Below the pieces are notes generated by a model. The model saw nothing but the letters and a program-made list of their open reading frames with translations, was not told the DNA's origin and ran no database searches. The position numbers and the translations under genes were made by a program. DNA of 14,733 nt from an uncultured Collinsella sp. Its GTDB lineage: Bacteria > Actinomycetota > Coriobacteriia > Coriobacteriales > Coriobacteriaceae. Positions 1-6,957 of this stretch are shown piece by piece (the stretch's first letter is position 1; every line of letters starts with the position of its first letter). Where the stretch lies: contig CABSDO010000052.1 of the NCBI GenBank assembly GCA_902476475.1, forward strand, positions 1-14,733, in the 5' to 3' direction.

Positions 1-715
1 CGCCCATCCACAGCAGGTCGTGGTTGCCCCACTGGATGTCGAGCGAATGGTAGGTGAGCAGACGGTCCATAATCTTGGCCGCGCCGCCGCCGCGGTCGAA
101 GATGTCGCCCACCAGGTGCAGGTGGTCGACGGCCAGGCGCTTGATGAGCGAAGCGAGCGACTCGATAAAGTCGTCGGCGCTGGCGGTCTCCAGGATGGAC
201 TCCACGATGCGCTCGTGATAGCGCACGCGATAGTTGTTCTCGTCCGGGTGCGTGTGCAACAACTCGTCGATGATATAGGCGTAGTCGCGCGGGATGGCCT
301 TACGCACCTTGGAGCGCGTGTAGCGGCTTGAAAGCGAGCGTGCGACCATGATGAGCTGGTCAAGCATCGTCTTGTACCAAGTTGGCGAGTCCTCGCGCTG
401 GCTGCGGACCAGCTCAATCTTCTCGCGCGGGTAGTAAATGAGCGTGCACAGCTCGCCCTTTTCGTCAAAGGAGAGCGTGTCGCCAAAAATCTCGTCGACA
501 TGCTCGCGCACGACGCCCGAGCAGTTGTTGAGGATGTGCATAAAGGCTTCGTACTCGCCGTGCACGTCGCTCATAAAATGCTCGGTGCCCTTGGGTAGGT
601 TGAGGATGGCCGAGAGGTTGATAATCTCGGTAAATGCGGATTGTTCGGTGGGGAACTGTCTCGACAGCAGGCGCAGATACTTGAAGTCTTGCGGGTTGCG
701 ATCGAATGCGACCAT
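1..715 (-). CDS. fbp: Fructose-1,6-bisphosphatase, class III (Firmicutes type), 3' end outside window
   Basis: Reading the minus strand from the ATG at 715 gives 238 codons open to the window edge. The protein hydrolyses fructose-1,6-bisphosphate to fructose-6-phosphate in gluconeogenesis and is cytosolic. It begins MVAFDRNPQDFKYLRLLS and carries the metallophosphoesterase signatures SDVHGE (residues 49-54, metal ligands Asp50 and His52), GDIFDRG (203-209) and GNHD (230-233), which is the class III FBPase pattern rather than the class I or II folds. Family members are about 640-670 residues, so roughly the first third is present. The start is supported by GGAAGGTG just upstream and by the conserved N-terminus. 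A 10+10 bp palindrome lies 27 bp upstream of the start (separate entry). It is transcribed divergently from degV. Identification is firm; only the C-terminal part is unseen. Confidence 0.93.
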   Translation of the reverse strand, partial: MVAFDRNPQDFKYLRLLSRQFPTEQSAFTEIINLSAILNLPKGTEHFMSDVHGEYEAFMHILNNCSGVVREHVDEIFGDTLSFDEKGELCTLIYYPREKIELVRSQREDSPTWYKTMLDQLIMVARSLSSRYTRSKVRKAIPRDYAYIIDELLHTHPDENNYRVRYHERIVESILETASADDFIESLASLIKRLAVDHLHLVGDIFDRGGGAAKIMDRLLTYHSLDIQWGNHDLLWMG

Positions 716-742
716 GAAACACCTTCCGATGGGGCTGGTAAA

Positions 743-772
743 ACTGATAAACAGCGTCAAACGTTTATCAGT
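743..772. promoter_or_regulatory. Perfect 10-bp inverted repeat upstream of fbp, candidate operator
   Basis: ACTGATAAAC (743-752) and GTTTATCAGT (763-772) are exact reverse complements separated by 10 bp, so the two arm centres are 20 bp (about two helical turns) apart. The site lies 27 bp upstream of the fbp start codon. On the minus strand the spacer contains TTGACG, a possible -35. I see no good -10 at the right distance. Position and symmetry suggest a dimeric transcription factor site; I do not recognise the factor. Confidence 0.55.
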
Positions 773-936
773 ATGCGCCGCTTTTGTTTCGATTTTGCGC
801 CAGCGGCTGAATTGTCGGCTGAATGGTTTGGTAAATCGATTTAGTGAAGGTAGATGTGTTGGTTGGGTGGAGACGACAGAAGGTGTTTTCTCAGATATTT
901 ATGCGTGGGGCCGGTGGAGACGATGGTGGTAAAGAT

Positions 937-973
937 GTTCACTATTTTTGGTTCGATTTGGTAAATAGTGGAC
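937..973. repeat. 11-bp imperfect inverted repeat in the fbp/degV intergenic region
   Basis: GTTCACTATTT (937-947) and AAATAGTGGAC (963-973) are reverse complements with one mismatch, separated by 15 bp. They lie 26 bp upstream of the degV extended -10. The arms are A/T-rich in an otherwise mixed region, and there is no U-tract after the hairpin, so an operator is likelier than a terminator. The rest of the 320-bp gap (716-1035) holds the fbp palindrome and the degV promoter; I see no gene in it. Confidence 0.45.
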
Positions 974-998
974 ATATGTACCGCATGTAGGCTCACTG

Positions 999-1007
999 TG
1001 CGATAAT
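999..1007 (+). promoter_or_regulatory. Extended -10 promoter element for degV
   Basis: TGCGATAAT matches the extended -10 pattern TGn followed by a TATAAT-like hexamer and lies 28 bp before the chosen degV start. No convincing -35 is found 16-18 bp upstream, as is common for extended -10 promoters. The identical nonamer occurs on the other strand upstream of the MetRS-like gene (6907-6915). Confidence 0.45.
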
Positions 1008-1035
1008 TTGCGCAACAATGAGTAAGGAGCCTCAT

Positions 1036-1926
1036 ATGAGTGATTTTGTCCTGACCTGTGAATCCGCCGCCGACCGAACCCGTGAGTTCTTTGCGTCGCG
1101 CAATATCCCTGCCGTGTGTTTTCATTACGAGATCGACGATGTTGTCTATACGGACGATCTGTATCAGTCGATTACACCGGACAAGTTTTTTGCCCAGATT
1201 GCCGCGGGCGCCATGCCCAAGACGTCTCAGGTGAGCGTGGGTGAGTACGAGGAGTTTTGGGAGCCGTTTGTTGCCGAGGGTAAAGACGTGCTGCACCTGA
1301 CGTTGTCGTCGGGTATTTCGGGCACGTATGGATCGGCCTGCGTCGCGGCGCAGATGCTTGCGGATCGCTATCCCGAGGGCGGCAAGGTGCGCGTCATCGA
1401 TTCGCTGGGGGCGTCTTCGGGCTTTGGTCTGTTGCTGGAATATGCCGCCGACGTGCGCGATAGCGGGGCTTCACTCGACGAGACGGCTGCTTGGATCGAG
1501 GAGCACAAACTCAACCTGCACCACTGGTTCTTCTCGACCGATCTGTCGAGCTACCTACGAGGCGGTCGCATTTCGGCTGCGAGCGCGATCATCGGCACGG
1601 CGCTTAAGATTTGCCCGCTTATGACGGTCGATTGCGAAGGTAAGCTGTCGCCACGTGAGAAAATTCGCACTAAGAAGCGCGCGATTTCCGAGATGGCTAA
1701 GACCATGATGGCACACGTGCAGGGCGGTACGGATTATTCGGGTAAGTGCATCATGTCGCACTCGGCGTGCCGCGAGGATGCCGAGGCAGTTGCGGCGCTG
1801 ATTGAGGAACAGGTTCCGCAGCTTAAAGGCAAGATTGAGATCAATGACATCGGTACTCTGATTGGCTCGCATACCGGACCTGGTACGGTGGCGCTCTTCT
1901 TTATGGGCGACAAGCGCGTGGATTAA
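1036..1926 (+). CDS. degV: DegV family fatty-acid-binding protein
   Basis: This 296-residue protein (usual DegV length about 280-300) has the family landmarks: TSQ at 63-65, LSSGISGTY at 90-98, DS at 122-123, the LRGGRIS loop at 174-180, and GSHTGPGT at 277-284. DegV/FakB proteins bind a fatty acid in the cleft between two domains. The FakB subset presents it to the kinase FakA for phosphorylation; no fakA is visible here, so the role as a FakB is open. An earlier in-frame ATG exists at 1018, but AAGGAG (1024-1029) sits six bases before the ATG at 1036 and would be inside the longer version, so 1036 is preferred. The gene is monocistronic: an extended -10 lies upstream and a strong hairpin downstream. 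There is no signal peptide, so it is cytosolic. Confidence 0.9.
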   Translation: MSDFVLTCESAADRTREFFASRNIPAVCFHYEIDDVVYTDDLYQSITPDKFFAQIAAGAMPKTSQVSVGEYEEFWEPFVAEGKDVLHLTLSSGISGTYGSACVAAQMLADRYPEGGKVRVIDSLGASSGFGLLLEYAADVRDSGASLDETAAWIEEHKLNLHHWFFSTDLSSYLRGGRISAASAIIGTALKICPLMTVDCEGKLSPREKIRTKKRAISEMAKTMMAHVQGGTDYSGKCIMSHSACREDAEAVAALIEEQVPQLKGKIEINDIGTLIGSHTGPGTVALFFMGDKRVD

Positions 1927-1967
1927 TTTGCCCCATCACGTTGCTGCATGATTGCTCAAACGAAAAC

Positions 1968-1999
1968 GGCCCGTCTCACGTTTGTGGGGCGGGCCTTGC
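1968..1999. terminator. Bidirectional hairpin terminator between convergent genes
   Basis: GGCCCGTCTCAC (1968-1979) pairs with GTGGGGCGGGCC (1984-1995) over 12 base pairs (two G-U on the plus strand) around a four-base loop. On the plus strand the tail is TTGCTGTT. On the minus strand the hairpin is followed by GTTTTCGTTT, a better U-tract. It separates degV from the converging gene whose stop is at 2008. Confidence 0.8.
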
Positions 2000-2007
2000 T
2001 GTTGCGG

Positions 2008-3148
2008 CTAGCGTTTCTTTCCGCGGAAGAAAAAGCCGTGCAGTGACGGCTTGAGGCCGCGATTGGCGCGATGCTCCTCGACGCGCTCGTGGATCGAAGC
2101 GACGCGCTCGATGACTTCGTCGGGAATCGGCACGTCGGGATTCATGTTCTCGACCTGGCTGACTTCGGCGGCGGCGACCTGGTCGATAATGGGCACATCG
2201 TCGCGCGAGATGACAGGTGTGGCGTCTTCCTTCATCTTGCGATAACGCTGCATCATGTCGGCCTGTAGCTGCTGGGCCGAAGGCGGCGTCCAGATGATGG
2301 CGTTGGCGCCGGCGGCGATGGTCTCGCGAATGCTCTCGGGCGTCTTGCCGCCCGGTGCGATGAGCGGCAGGTTGGGATAGTGCTCGCGCAGTTCACGCAG
2401 GACCTGGGGTGTGTTTTTGCCGGCGGCGATGTTGAGAATCTTGGCTCCGGCGCGCACTTTGGCATGCGCATCATCGTCGCAACGTACGACCGTGGCGATG
2501 ACGGGGATGTCGGCGATGTTGGTGATGTGCTCGACCATCTCGGCAGTAGCGGGGGAGTTGACCACGCAGCCCGCCGCGCCCTGCATCTCGGAGACGGCTG
2601 CCATCTGAACGGAGCGCTTGCCGGTGGTGGTGCCACCGCCCACGCCTACGAAGACCGGGCACTCGGCGACGGTCAGCAGCGCCTGCGTAATGGCGGGCTG
2701 CGGCGTGAAGCGCACGAACATCGCCGGGATCGCCGCCCAGACCGGGCTGCGGCGTGAAGGGGTAAACGGCAAAGACGGCATCGGCGTTGGAGTTGCGGAT
2801 GACCGCGACGTCGGTGGTGTAGATGAGCGACTTGATGCGTCGACCGAAGAGCGTAAAGCCGCTGGCCTCCTCGATCTCGTCGGGCATGCGAAGGGCCGCC
2901 TTGCGCAAACGCCCGTCGATGGGCAGCGGCTCCATGGGAAGCAGTCCGTTGGGGGTCACGGCTACCTGGGGCTCGGTGAACTCGTCTGCGAGCTCGACCT
3001 CGGAGAAATCGACCGAGGCGACGATGTCCTCGTGAACCTCGGCGGGCACATCGATGGGAGCTTGGTCGTTTGCCGCGGCAGGCGTGTCGAAGGAGCTGGT
3101 GCCGACGAAGGCGTCGACGCGCTCATTTAGATCGTTGAGGGTATCCAT
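2008..3148 (-). pseudogene. Barrel-like protein of unrecognised family, frameshifted by a 49-bp insertion
   Basis: Two overlapping reading frames encode one protein. The N-terminal frame opens at the ATG at 3148 (MDTLNDLNERVDAF) and reads sensibly to about residue 135 (VYPFTPQP), then runs about 90 unrelated Arg/His/Gly-rich codons to a stop at 2471. The C-terminal frame (to 2008) carries a coherent sequence starting ITQALLTVAECPVFVG, with glycine-rich loops VGVGGGTTTGKR and LIAPGGKTPESI. These resemble the phosphate-binding loops of (beta/alpha)8 barrels such as IMPDH/aldolase-like enzymes. Removing the 49-bp unit bounded by the 17-bp direct repeat rejoins the frames as VYPFTPQPAITQALL and gives 364 codons (363 residues plus stop). 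I do not recognise the family, and the barrel assignment is an inference from loop pattern. The start has only a weak GAG as Shine-Dalgarno. A truncated C-terminal product from the ATG at 2781 is conceivable. Confidence 0.75.
2694..2759. repeat. 17-bp direct repeat bounding the frameshifting insertion
   Basis: CGGGCTGCGGCGTGAAG occurs exactly at 2694-2710 and 2743-2759, a 49-bp period with a 32-bp non-repeated spacer. Because 49 is not divisible by three, one period shifts the frame of the host gene, and deleting one repeat plus the spacer restores it. The geometry fits a slippage or short-homology recombination event and could also revert by the same route. Confidence 0.85.
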
Positions 3149-3298
3149 GGAGGCTCGATTCTATGTGATGACGGCCGGCGCTATGCAGCCGGAATAGCGA
3201 ATGCTAAATCGTTTGACGAGTTGATTTTTCCCCGCCGTGCCATCCGTTAGACCGAAGGGCCGGCGAACGTGAAGGAGCTGTGGTGGCGGGTATCGAGG

Positions 3299-3307
3299 TG
3301 CTATCTT
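3299..3307 (+). promoter_or_regulatory. Extended -10 promoter element for the small membrane protein gene
   Basis: TGCTATCTT (TGn plus TATCTT) lies 32 bp before the ATG at 3340, with GAGAGG following at 3325-3330 as ribosome binding site. There is no clear -35. Confidence 0.4.
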
Positions 3308-3339
3308 GAAAGTCCCGTTTAAAAGAGAGGTGACGCGGT

Positions 3340-3510
3340 ATGGAATTGACAGCAATGTTTGGCTCGATTGGCCTGTGTGTGGCCGCAATCGTTGCCGCCG
3401 CGGTCATCTACTTTGTGGTCACGGCCATTAAGGGCAAAAGGGCCGAACGCAAGGAGCGCGCGATGCTTAAACAGCATCGCGACCAGCAGGGCAAACGCGC
3501 ACAGAGATAG
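3340..3510 (+). CDS. Small single-span membrane protein, 56 residues
   Basis: The 56-codon frame starts MELTAMFGSIGLCVAAIV. It has one hydrophobic segment at about residues 7-29 (rich in Ala, Val, Ile) followed by a strongly basic tail (KGKRAERKERAMLKQHRDQ, about 31-49, then to the C-terminus). By the positive-inside rule the tail is cytoplasmic and the N-terminus outside. GAGAGG lies nine bases before the ATG, and an extended -10 (3299-3307) lies further upstream. It sits alone between two genes on the other strand: the broken barrel gene, from which it diverges, and the methyltransferase, whose 3' end converges on it. I do not recognise a family and assign no function. The evidence for it being real is the combination of promoter, ribosome binding site, membrane span and clean stop. 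Confidence 0.65.
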   Translation: MELTAMFGSIGLCVAAIVAAAVIYFVVTAIKGKRAERKERAMLKQHRDQQGKRAQR

Positions 3511-3534
3511 CTTGTTGAGTTTTGGATCCGTGCG

Positions 3535-4638
3535 CTAGCTGCGTTTTCGAATCAGGGCAATGTAGAAGCCCTCAAAGTCGCGGCTAGGCGGAATGGTCAG
3601 CGTGCCGGGCAGGCCGTTGGCGATGGCCGATACCTGACCCGCGGCGATTGCCTCGGTCAGGGCGTTGGACTCGATGCGCGGCTCCTCACCAGCTTCCTGG
3701 GCGCGGCGTGCTTCGCTTTCGCTTGGCGTGCCGTCGAGGGGGATGAGCTCGCAGTCCATGTGCTTGTCGAGGGCTTCTTGCAGGGCGTCCTCGTTTTCCT
3801 GCGGCAAGATCGAACAAGTCGAATAGACGAGCGTGCCGCCCGGTTTGAGGGCTCCCATGGCGCGGTCCAGAAGCGCGCGCTGCGAGCGGGCGCACTTGCC
3901 AAGCAGCTGCTCGGTCAGGCCGCGCAGGCTTTTCTCGTTGCCGCTGATGACGGTACCTGTGCCGGTGCAAGGAGCGTCGAGCAGGATGCGGTCAAAGCGG
4001 AAGAACTCGTCGAGCTCGCGTGCGTCGATGCGCATGACGGGCACGTTTTTGGCACCCTGGCGATGGAGGTTTGACTCGAGCTTTTCGGCGCGGGGAATGC
4101 TCATCTCGCAGGCTGTGAGATGCGCCTGGCCCTGGGTGAGGGCGGTGATCTGCGTCGTCTTGCCGCCAGGGGCTGCGCACATGTCCAGGATGTCCTCGCC
4201 TGCCTGGGCGCCCAACACCAAAGGCGGCATCATGGACGACAGGCTCTGTAGGTAGATCTTGCCGTCGCGGTAGATGTCGAGATCCCACAGATCGGAAACC
4301 TGGGCCTCGGGCAGGATAAAGGCGTCTGGGTACCAAGCGACGGGGTTGTGGGCGATGCCGGCGGCACCGAGCGCCGCAGCGATGTCCTCGGAGGGCGCCT
4401 TGAGCGTGTTGGCGCGCAGCGTGACCGGGCGTGTGGCCGCGGCGCCGAAGCCCTCGATCATGAGCTCGGCATCGGCGGGCGCATAGGCGCCGGCGACCGT
4501 GTCGACCATAAAGCGCGGCAGGTCGGCGGCGCAGGGAAGGGCGGCAAGCTGGTCGGAAAGCTCGGTGGCGGCAAACTGCCTAAGCTTGAGCTCGGGCTTG
4601 ACCTGCTTTTTTTGCTTACGACGACGCGGCTTGGACAT
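3535..4638 (-). CDS. RsmB/NOL1/NOP2-family RNA cytosine-5 methyltransferase
   Basis: The 367-residue protein is a SAM-dependent m5C RNA methyltransferase. It has the SAM-binding motif I DMCAAPGGKT (152-161), motif IV LDAPCTGTGT (220-229) with the resolving Cys224, and motif VI YSTCSILPQENE (272-283) with the nucleophile Cys275. The basic N-terminus (KPRRRKQKKQ, residues 3-12) probably contacts RNA. The C-terminus ends in the usual RDFEGFYIALIRK strand. The substrate could be 16S rRNA (RsmB/RsmF type) or tRNA; the sequence does not settle which. It lacks the full NusB-like N-terminal domain of classical RsmB. The start at 4638 has AGGAAGGAA just upstream. It lies 36 bp downstream of the MetRS-like gene on the same strand with no terminator seen between, so the two are probably one operon. 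Confidence 0.88.
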   Translation of the reverse strand: MSKPRRRKQKKQVKPELKLRQFAATELSDQLAALPCAADLPRFMVDTVAGAYAPADAELMIEGFGAAATRPVTLRANTLKAPSEDIAAALGAAGIAHNPVAWYPDAFILPEAQVSDLWDLDIYRDGKIYLQSLSSMMPPLVLGAQAGEDILDMCAAPGGKTTQITALTQGQAHLTACEMSIPRAEKLESNLHRQGAKNVPVMRIDARELDEFFRFDRILLDAPCTGTGTVISGNEKSLRGLTEQLLGKCARSQRALLDRAMGALKPGGTLVYSTCSILPQENEDALQEALDKHMDCELIPLDGTPSESEARRAQEAGEEPRIESNALTEAIAAGQVSAIANGLPGTLTIPPSRDFEGFYIALIRKRS

Positions 4639-4674
4639 CCGTCTTTCCTTCCTGTTCCATTACATGTCGAGTGT

Positions 4675-6825
4675 TTAGTACTGGCTCTCGTGCTTGCTGA
4701 AGAAGTCGAAGCGCGGGGGCAGCGGCTTTACGCGGTGCTCGCCGGGCTTCTCGCCTAGGCTCTCCACAAACTCATCCGTGGAGGCGAAGATGTTATCCCA
4801 GCTAAAGAAGGCGACCGGATCGACGTTGAAGTACTCGCAGATGAGCTCGCAGCCGGCAGGGACGATGCCGTGCATGAGCACGGTCGCCACGCGCAGCTCG
4901 GTAAAGGCGTCGACGAGGGCCTGCGTCATTGCGGCGTTTGCCTCGTTACCCTCGAGCTTGTTGGCGGCCTTGGAGGCATCGCTCCAGCGCTTGTTGGCGG
5001 CGCGCAGGTAGTCGTCGCACACGGCGAGCGCGCGGTGCGTCTCGAACTTGTACATGGCCTGCTCAAAGGCAAGGGCGGCCTGCTCGGCGGCCTCGACCAC
5101 GGCGGCAGAGGCCGCGCCGGCGGGGATACAGCCGTTGCGGTAGGGGCTCTCGTCGCCCTCCTTGACGGCGACGCCGTAGAAGCAGCTGCGGGCCAGGCGG
5201 TTGAACACGCCGGTCAAAAGGGCGCTCTCCTTAAGGGCCGGATCGATGACGCGCTTGTCGTCGCAGGCGCGCACCTCGTTGCCGTCCTTGTCCTTGCCGG
5301 TCACGCGGGTGTCGTATGCCTTGGGGCTAAAGCTCACTGGCTTTTCGGACAGGCCGAGCGACAGCCAGTGCGCGCGCATCTGCTCGCAGGTGTAGTGGTT
5401 GAGCAGGTCGTCTGCCGGCGGGGGAGGCGTCTGCGAGGACGAGCTGGCCTTTTTGCCCATGTAGAGCAGGTGGTAGCAGGCGCTGACGGTGCTCTGCGTG
5501 AGGCCCCAGCCCAGGGCCTCCCACATGGCGGTCTGCGCGATGCAGTAGAAGTAGATGTTGTCCTGACCGATAAACTGGTAGATCTGTGCGTCGTCCGAGC
5601 ACCACCAGTCGCGCCAGTCGAGCGAGCTGTGCTGGTAGGTGGGCGCGGGCACCTGCGTGGAGTCGGCAGCGGGCTCGCCCATGAGGGCGGCGTCCTGGGC
5701 GGCGACGCCCTCGGTCACGCCGGCGGCCTTAGCATCGCGCGCGAGCACGGTACGCGTATAGCTGATGGGCGCCCACAGGCTCTCGGGCCAGCACCAGCAG
5801 GTGACGTCCGAGACGCCATCGACCTCGGGCACTGGAACGCCCCAGTCGATGTTGCCGGTGATGCGGAAGGGCACGAGCGCCTTGCCGCTGCGGAAGCGCA
5901 CGCCGCCGTTGGCGAGCACCGCGTGGGCGTCGTCGCGCTCCTTCCAGCTGGGGAAGGTGACGGTAAAGCTGCTCTTGTTGCCCTCGGGCTCCAGCACGGT
6001 GTGCTCGGGGAGCTGGTCCTCGACGGTATCGAAGGCCTCGCGGAACTTGTTCTGGATGTAGAGCTGAGCCGGCAGCAGCCACTCCTCCATGGTCTTGGAG
6101 ACCACGGAGCGAACCTGCGGGTTCTGGGCGAGCTTGGCGGTGTAGGTCTTCATAAAGTCGAGGTAGGCCGGCAGGTCAAAGTAGAGGTTGTCGACCGGGC
6201 GCAGCTCGGGCACCTCGCCGGTGAGCTGGCTCTTGGGCGCGATGAGCTCCTCGGGCTCAAACTGGTGACCCAGGTCACATTCGTCGGCGTAGGCTTTCTC
6301 GGACTTGCAGCCCTGGATGGGGCAGCGGCCGATCACCTGGCGGCCGTTGAGGAACGTGCCAGCCTTAGCATCGTAGAACTGCAGCGTGGAGCGCTTGGAG
6401 ATGGTGCCCTGCTCGTGCAGGCGCTTGATAATCTCCGCGGTCACCTCGTTGTGAATCTGCGCAGCCGGCTCAAGGCCCGAGCCGCCGTAGATGTCGCAGC
6501 TGATGTTGTAGTTGTTGAGGGTCGCGGCCTGGCGGGAGTGATTGGACTCGACATACTCGCCGATGGACTTATCGTAGCCCTCGTTCTCCTTGAGCTTGCG
6601 GTAGCTCTCCATGATGGGCGAACCGTAGCAGTCGGTGCCCGAGGTGAAGATGACGTTCTCGCGGCCCAGGCGGTCGCGCAGGAAGCGGGCGAAGAAGTCG
6701 GCCGGGACAAAAACGCCGCCAACGTGGCCAAAGTGAAGGCCCTTGTTGCCGTAGGGCTCGCCGGCGGTAACGATGGCGCGGCGAGGCCAGCTGGGACGGT
6801 CGTTCATGGAGTATTTGGATGCCAT
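4675..6825 (-). CDS. Divergent methionyl-tRNA synthetase-like class I tRNA ligase family protein
   Basis: The 716-residue protein shows the class I synthetase order: HIGH-equivalent HFGH (31-34), a CP-type zinc knuckle with Cys168, Cys173, Cys183 and possibly His187, the MetRS-like NIDWGVPVPEVDG strand (325-337), QFIGQDNIYFYCIAQTAM (417-434), and KMSKS-equivalent KASSS (459-463). A helical C-terminal part follows (FNRLARSCFYG, 541-551), as in MetRS anticodon domains. It is not an ordinary MetRS. VTSALPY is VTAGEPY (19-25), DEHGTP is DCYGSP (65-70), and the YVWxDAPIGY region reads CWCWPESLWAPISY. The start at 6825 is chosen over a longer frame because AAGGAG sits four bases before it and the extra 31 residues are unconserved-looking. 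An extended -10 lies 81 bp upstream. It heads an operon with the m5C methyltransferase. It could charge a tRNA with another amino acid, or act on a non-tRNA substrate. Confidence 0.8.
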   Translation of the reverse strand: MASKYSMNDRPSWPRRAIVTAGEPYGNKGLHFGHVGGVFVPADFFARFLRDRLGRENVIFTSGTDCYGSPIMESYRKLKENEGYDKSIGEYVESNHSRQAATLNNYNISCDIYGGSGLEPAAQIHNEVTAEIIKRLHEQGTISKRSTLQFYDAKAGTFLNGRQVIGRCPIQGCKSEKAYADECDLGHQFEPEELIAPKSQLTGEVPELRPVDNLYFDLPAYLDFMKTYTAKLAQNPQVRSVVSKTMEEWLLPAQLYIQNKFREAFDTVEDQLPEHTVLEPEGNKSSFTVTFPSWKERDDAHAVLANGGVRFRSGKALVPFRITGNIDWGVPVPEVDGVSDVTCWCWPESLWAPISYTRTVLARDAKAAGVTEGVAAQDAALMGEPAADSTQVPAPTYQHSSLDWRDWWCSDDAQIYQFIGQDNIYFYCIAQTAMWEALGWGLTQSTVSACYHLLYMGKKASSSSQTPPPPADDLLNHYTCEQMRAHWLSLGLSEKPVSFSPKAYDTRVTGKDKDGNEVRACDDKRVIDPALKESALLTGVFNRLARSCFYGVAVKEGDESPYRNGCIPAGAASAAVVEAAEQAALAFEQAMYKFETHRALAVCDDYLRAANKRWSDASKAANKLEGNEANAAMTQALVDAFTELRVATVLMHGIVPAGCELICEYFNVDPVAFFSWDNIFASTDEFVESLGEKPGEHRVKPLPPRFDFFSKHESQY

Positions 6826-6906
6826 GGGACTCCTTCGCATATAGTGGGAGCGCGGCCGGGCGCAAGGCCTGGCGACGCGGTGGTCAATTCGTGCATATCG
6901 TTCGAC

Positions 6907-6915
6907 ATTATCGCA
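6907..6915 (-). promoter_or_regulatory. Extended -10 promoter element for the MetRS-like operon
   Basis: On the minus strand this reads TGCGATAAT, the same nonamer found upstream of degV. It predicts a start near 6900 and a leader of about 75 nt before the ATG at 6825. There is no clear -35. Confidence 0.45.
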
Positions 6916-6943
6916 CATGCGGACGGGTACGTGGCAGGGGCGC

Positions 6944-6949
6944 TATCCT
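6944..6949 (+). promoter_or_regulatory. -10-like hexamer placing the start of transcription at the ATG of the DUF3267 gene
   Basis: TATCCT ends eight bases before the ATG at 6958, so transcription would begin at or one or two bases before the start codon. No Shine-Dalgarno sequence is present upstream of the ATG, which agrees with a leaderless mRNA. There is no clear -35. Confidence 0.4.
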
Positions 6950-6957
6950 AAGATGCT

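Noticed and set aside
841..1296. 151-codon minus-strand frame across the fbp/degV gap and into degV
   Set aside because: Overlaps the degV promoter and coding sequence, and its protein has no recognisable features.
4870..6951. Open frame of 693 codons on the plus strand opposite the MetRS-like gene
   Set aside because: It mirrors the codon structure of a GC-rich gene with clear synthetase motifs on the other strand; its composition is Gly/Ala/Val/Leu/His-rich without domains, and no ribosome binding site is evident.
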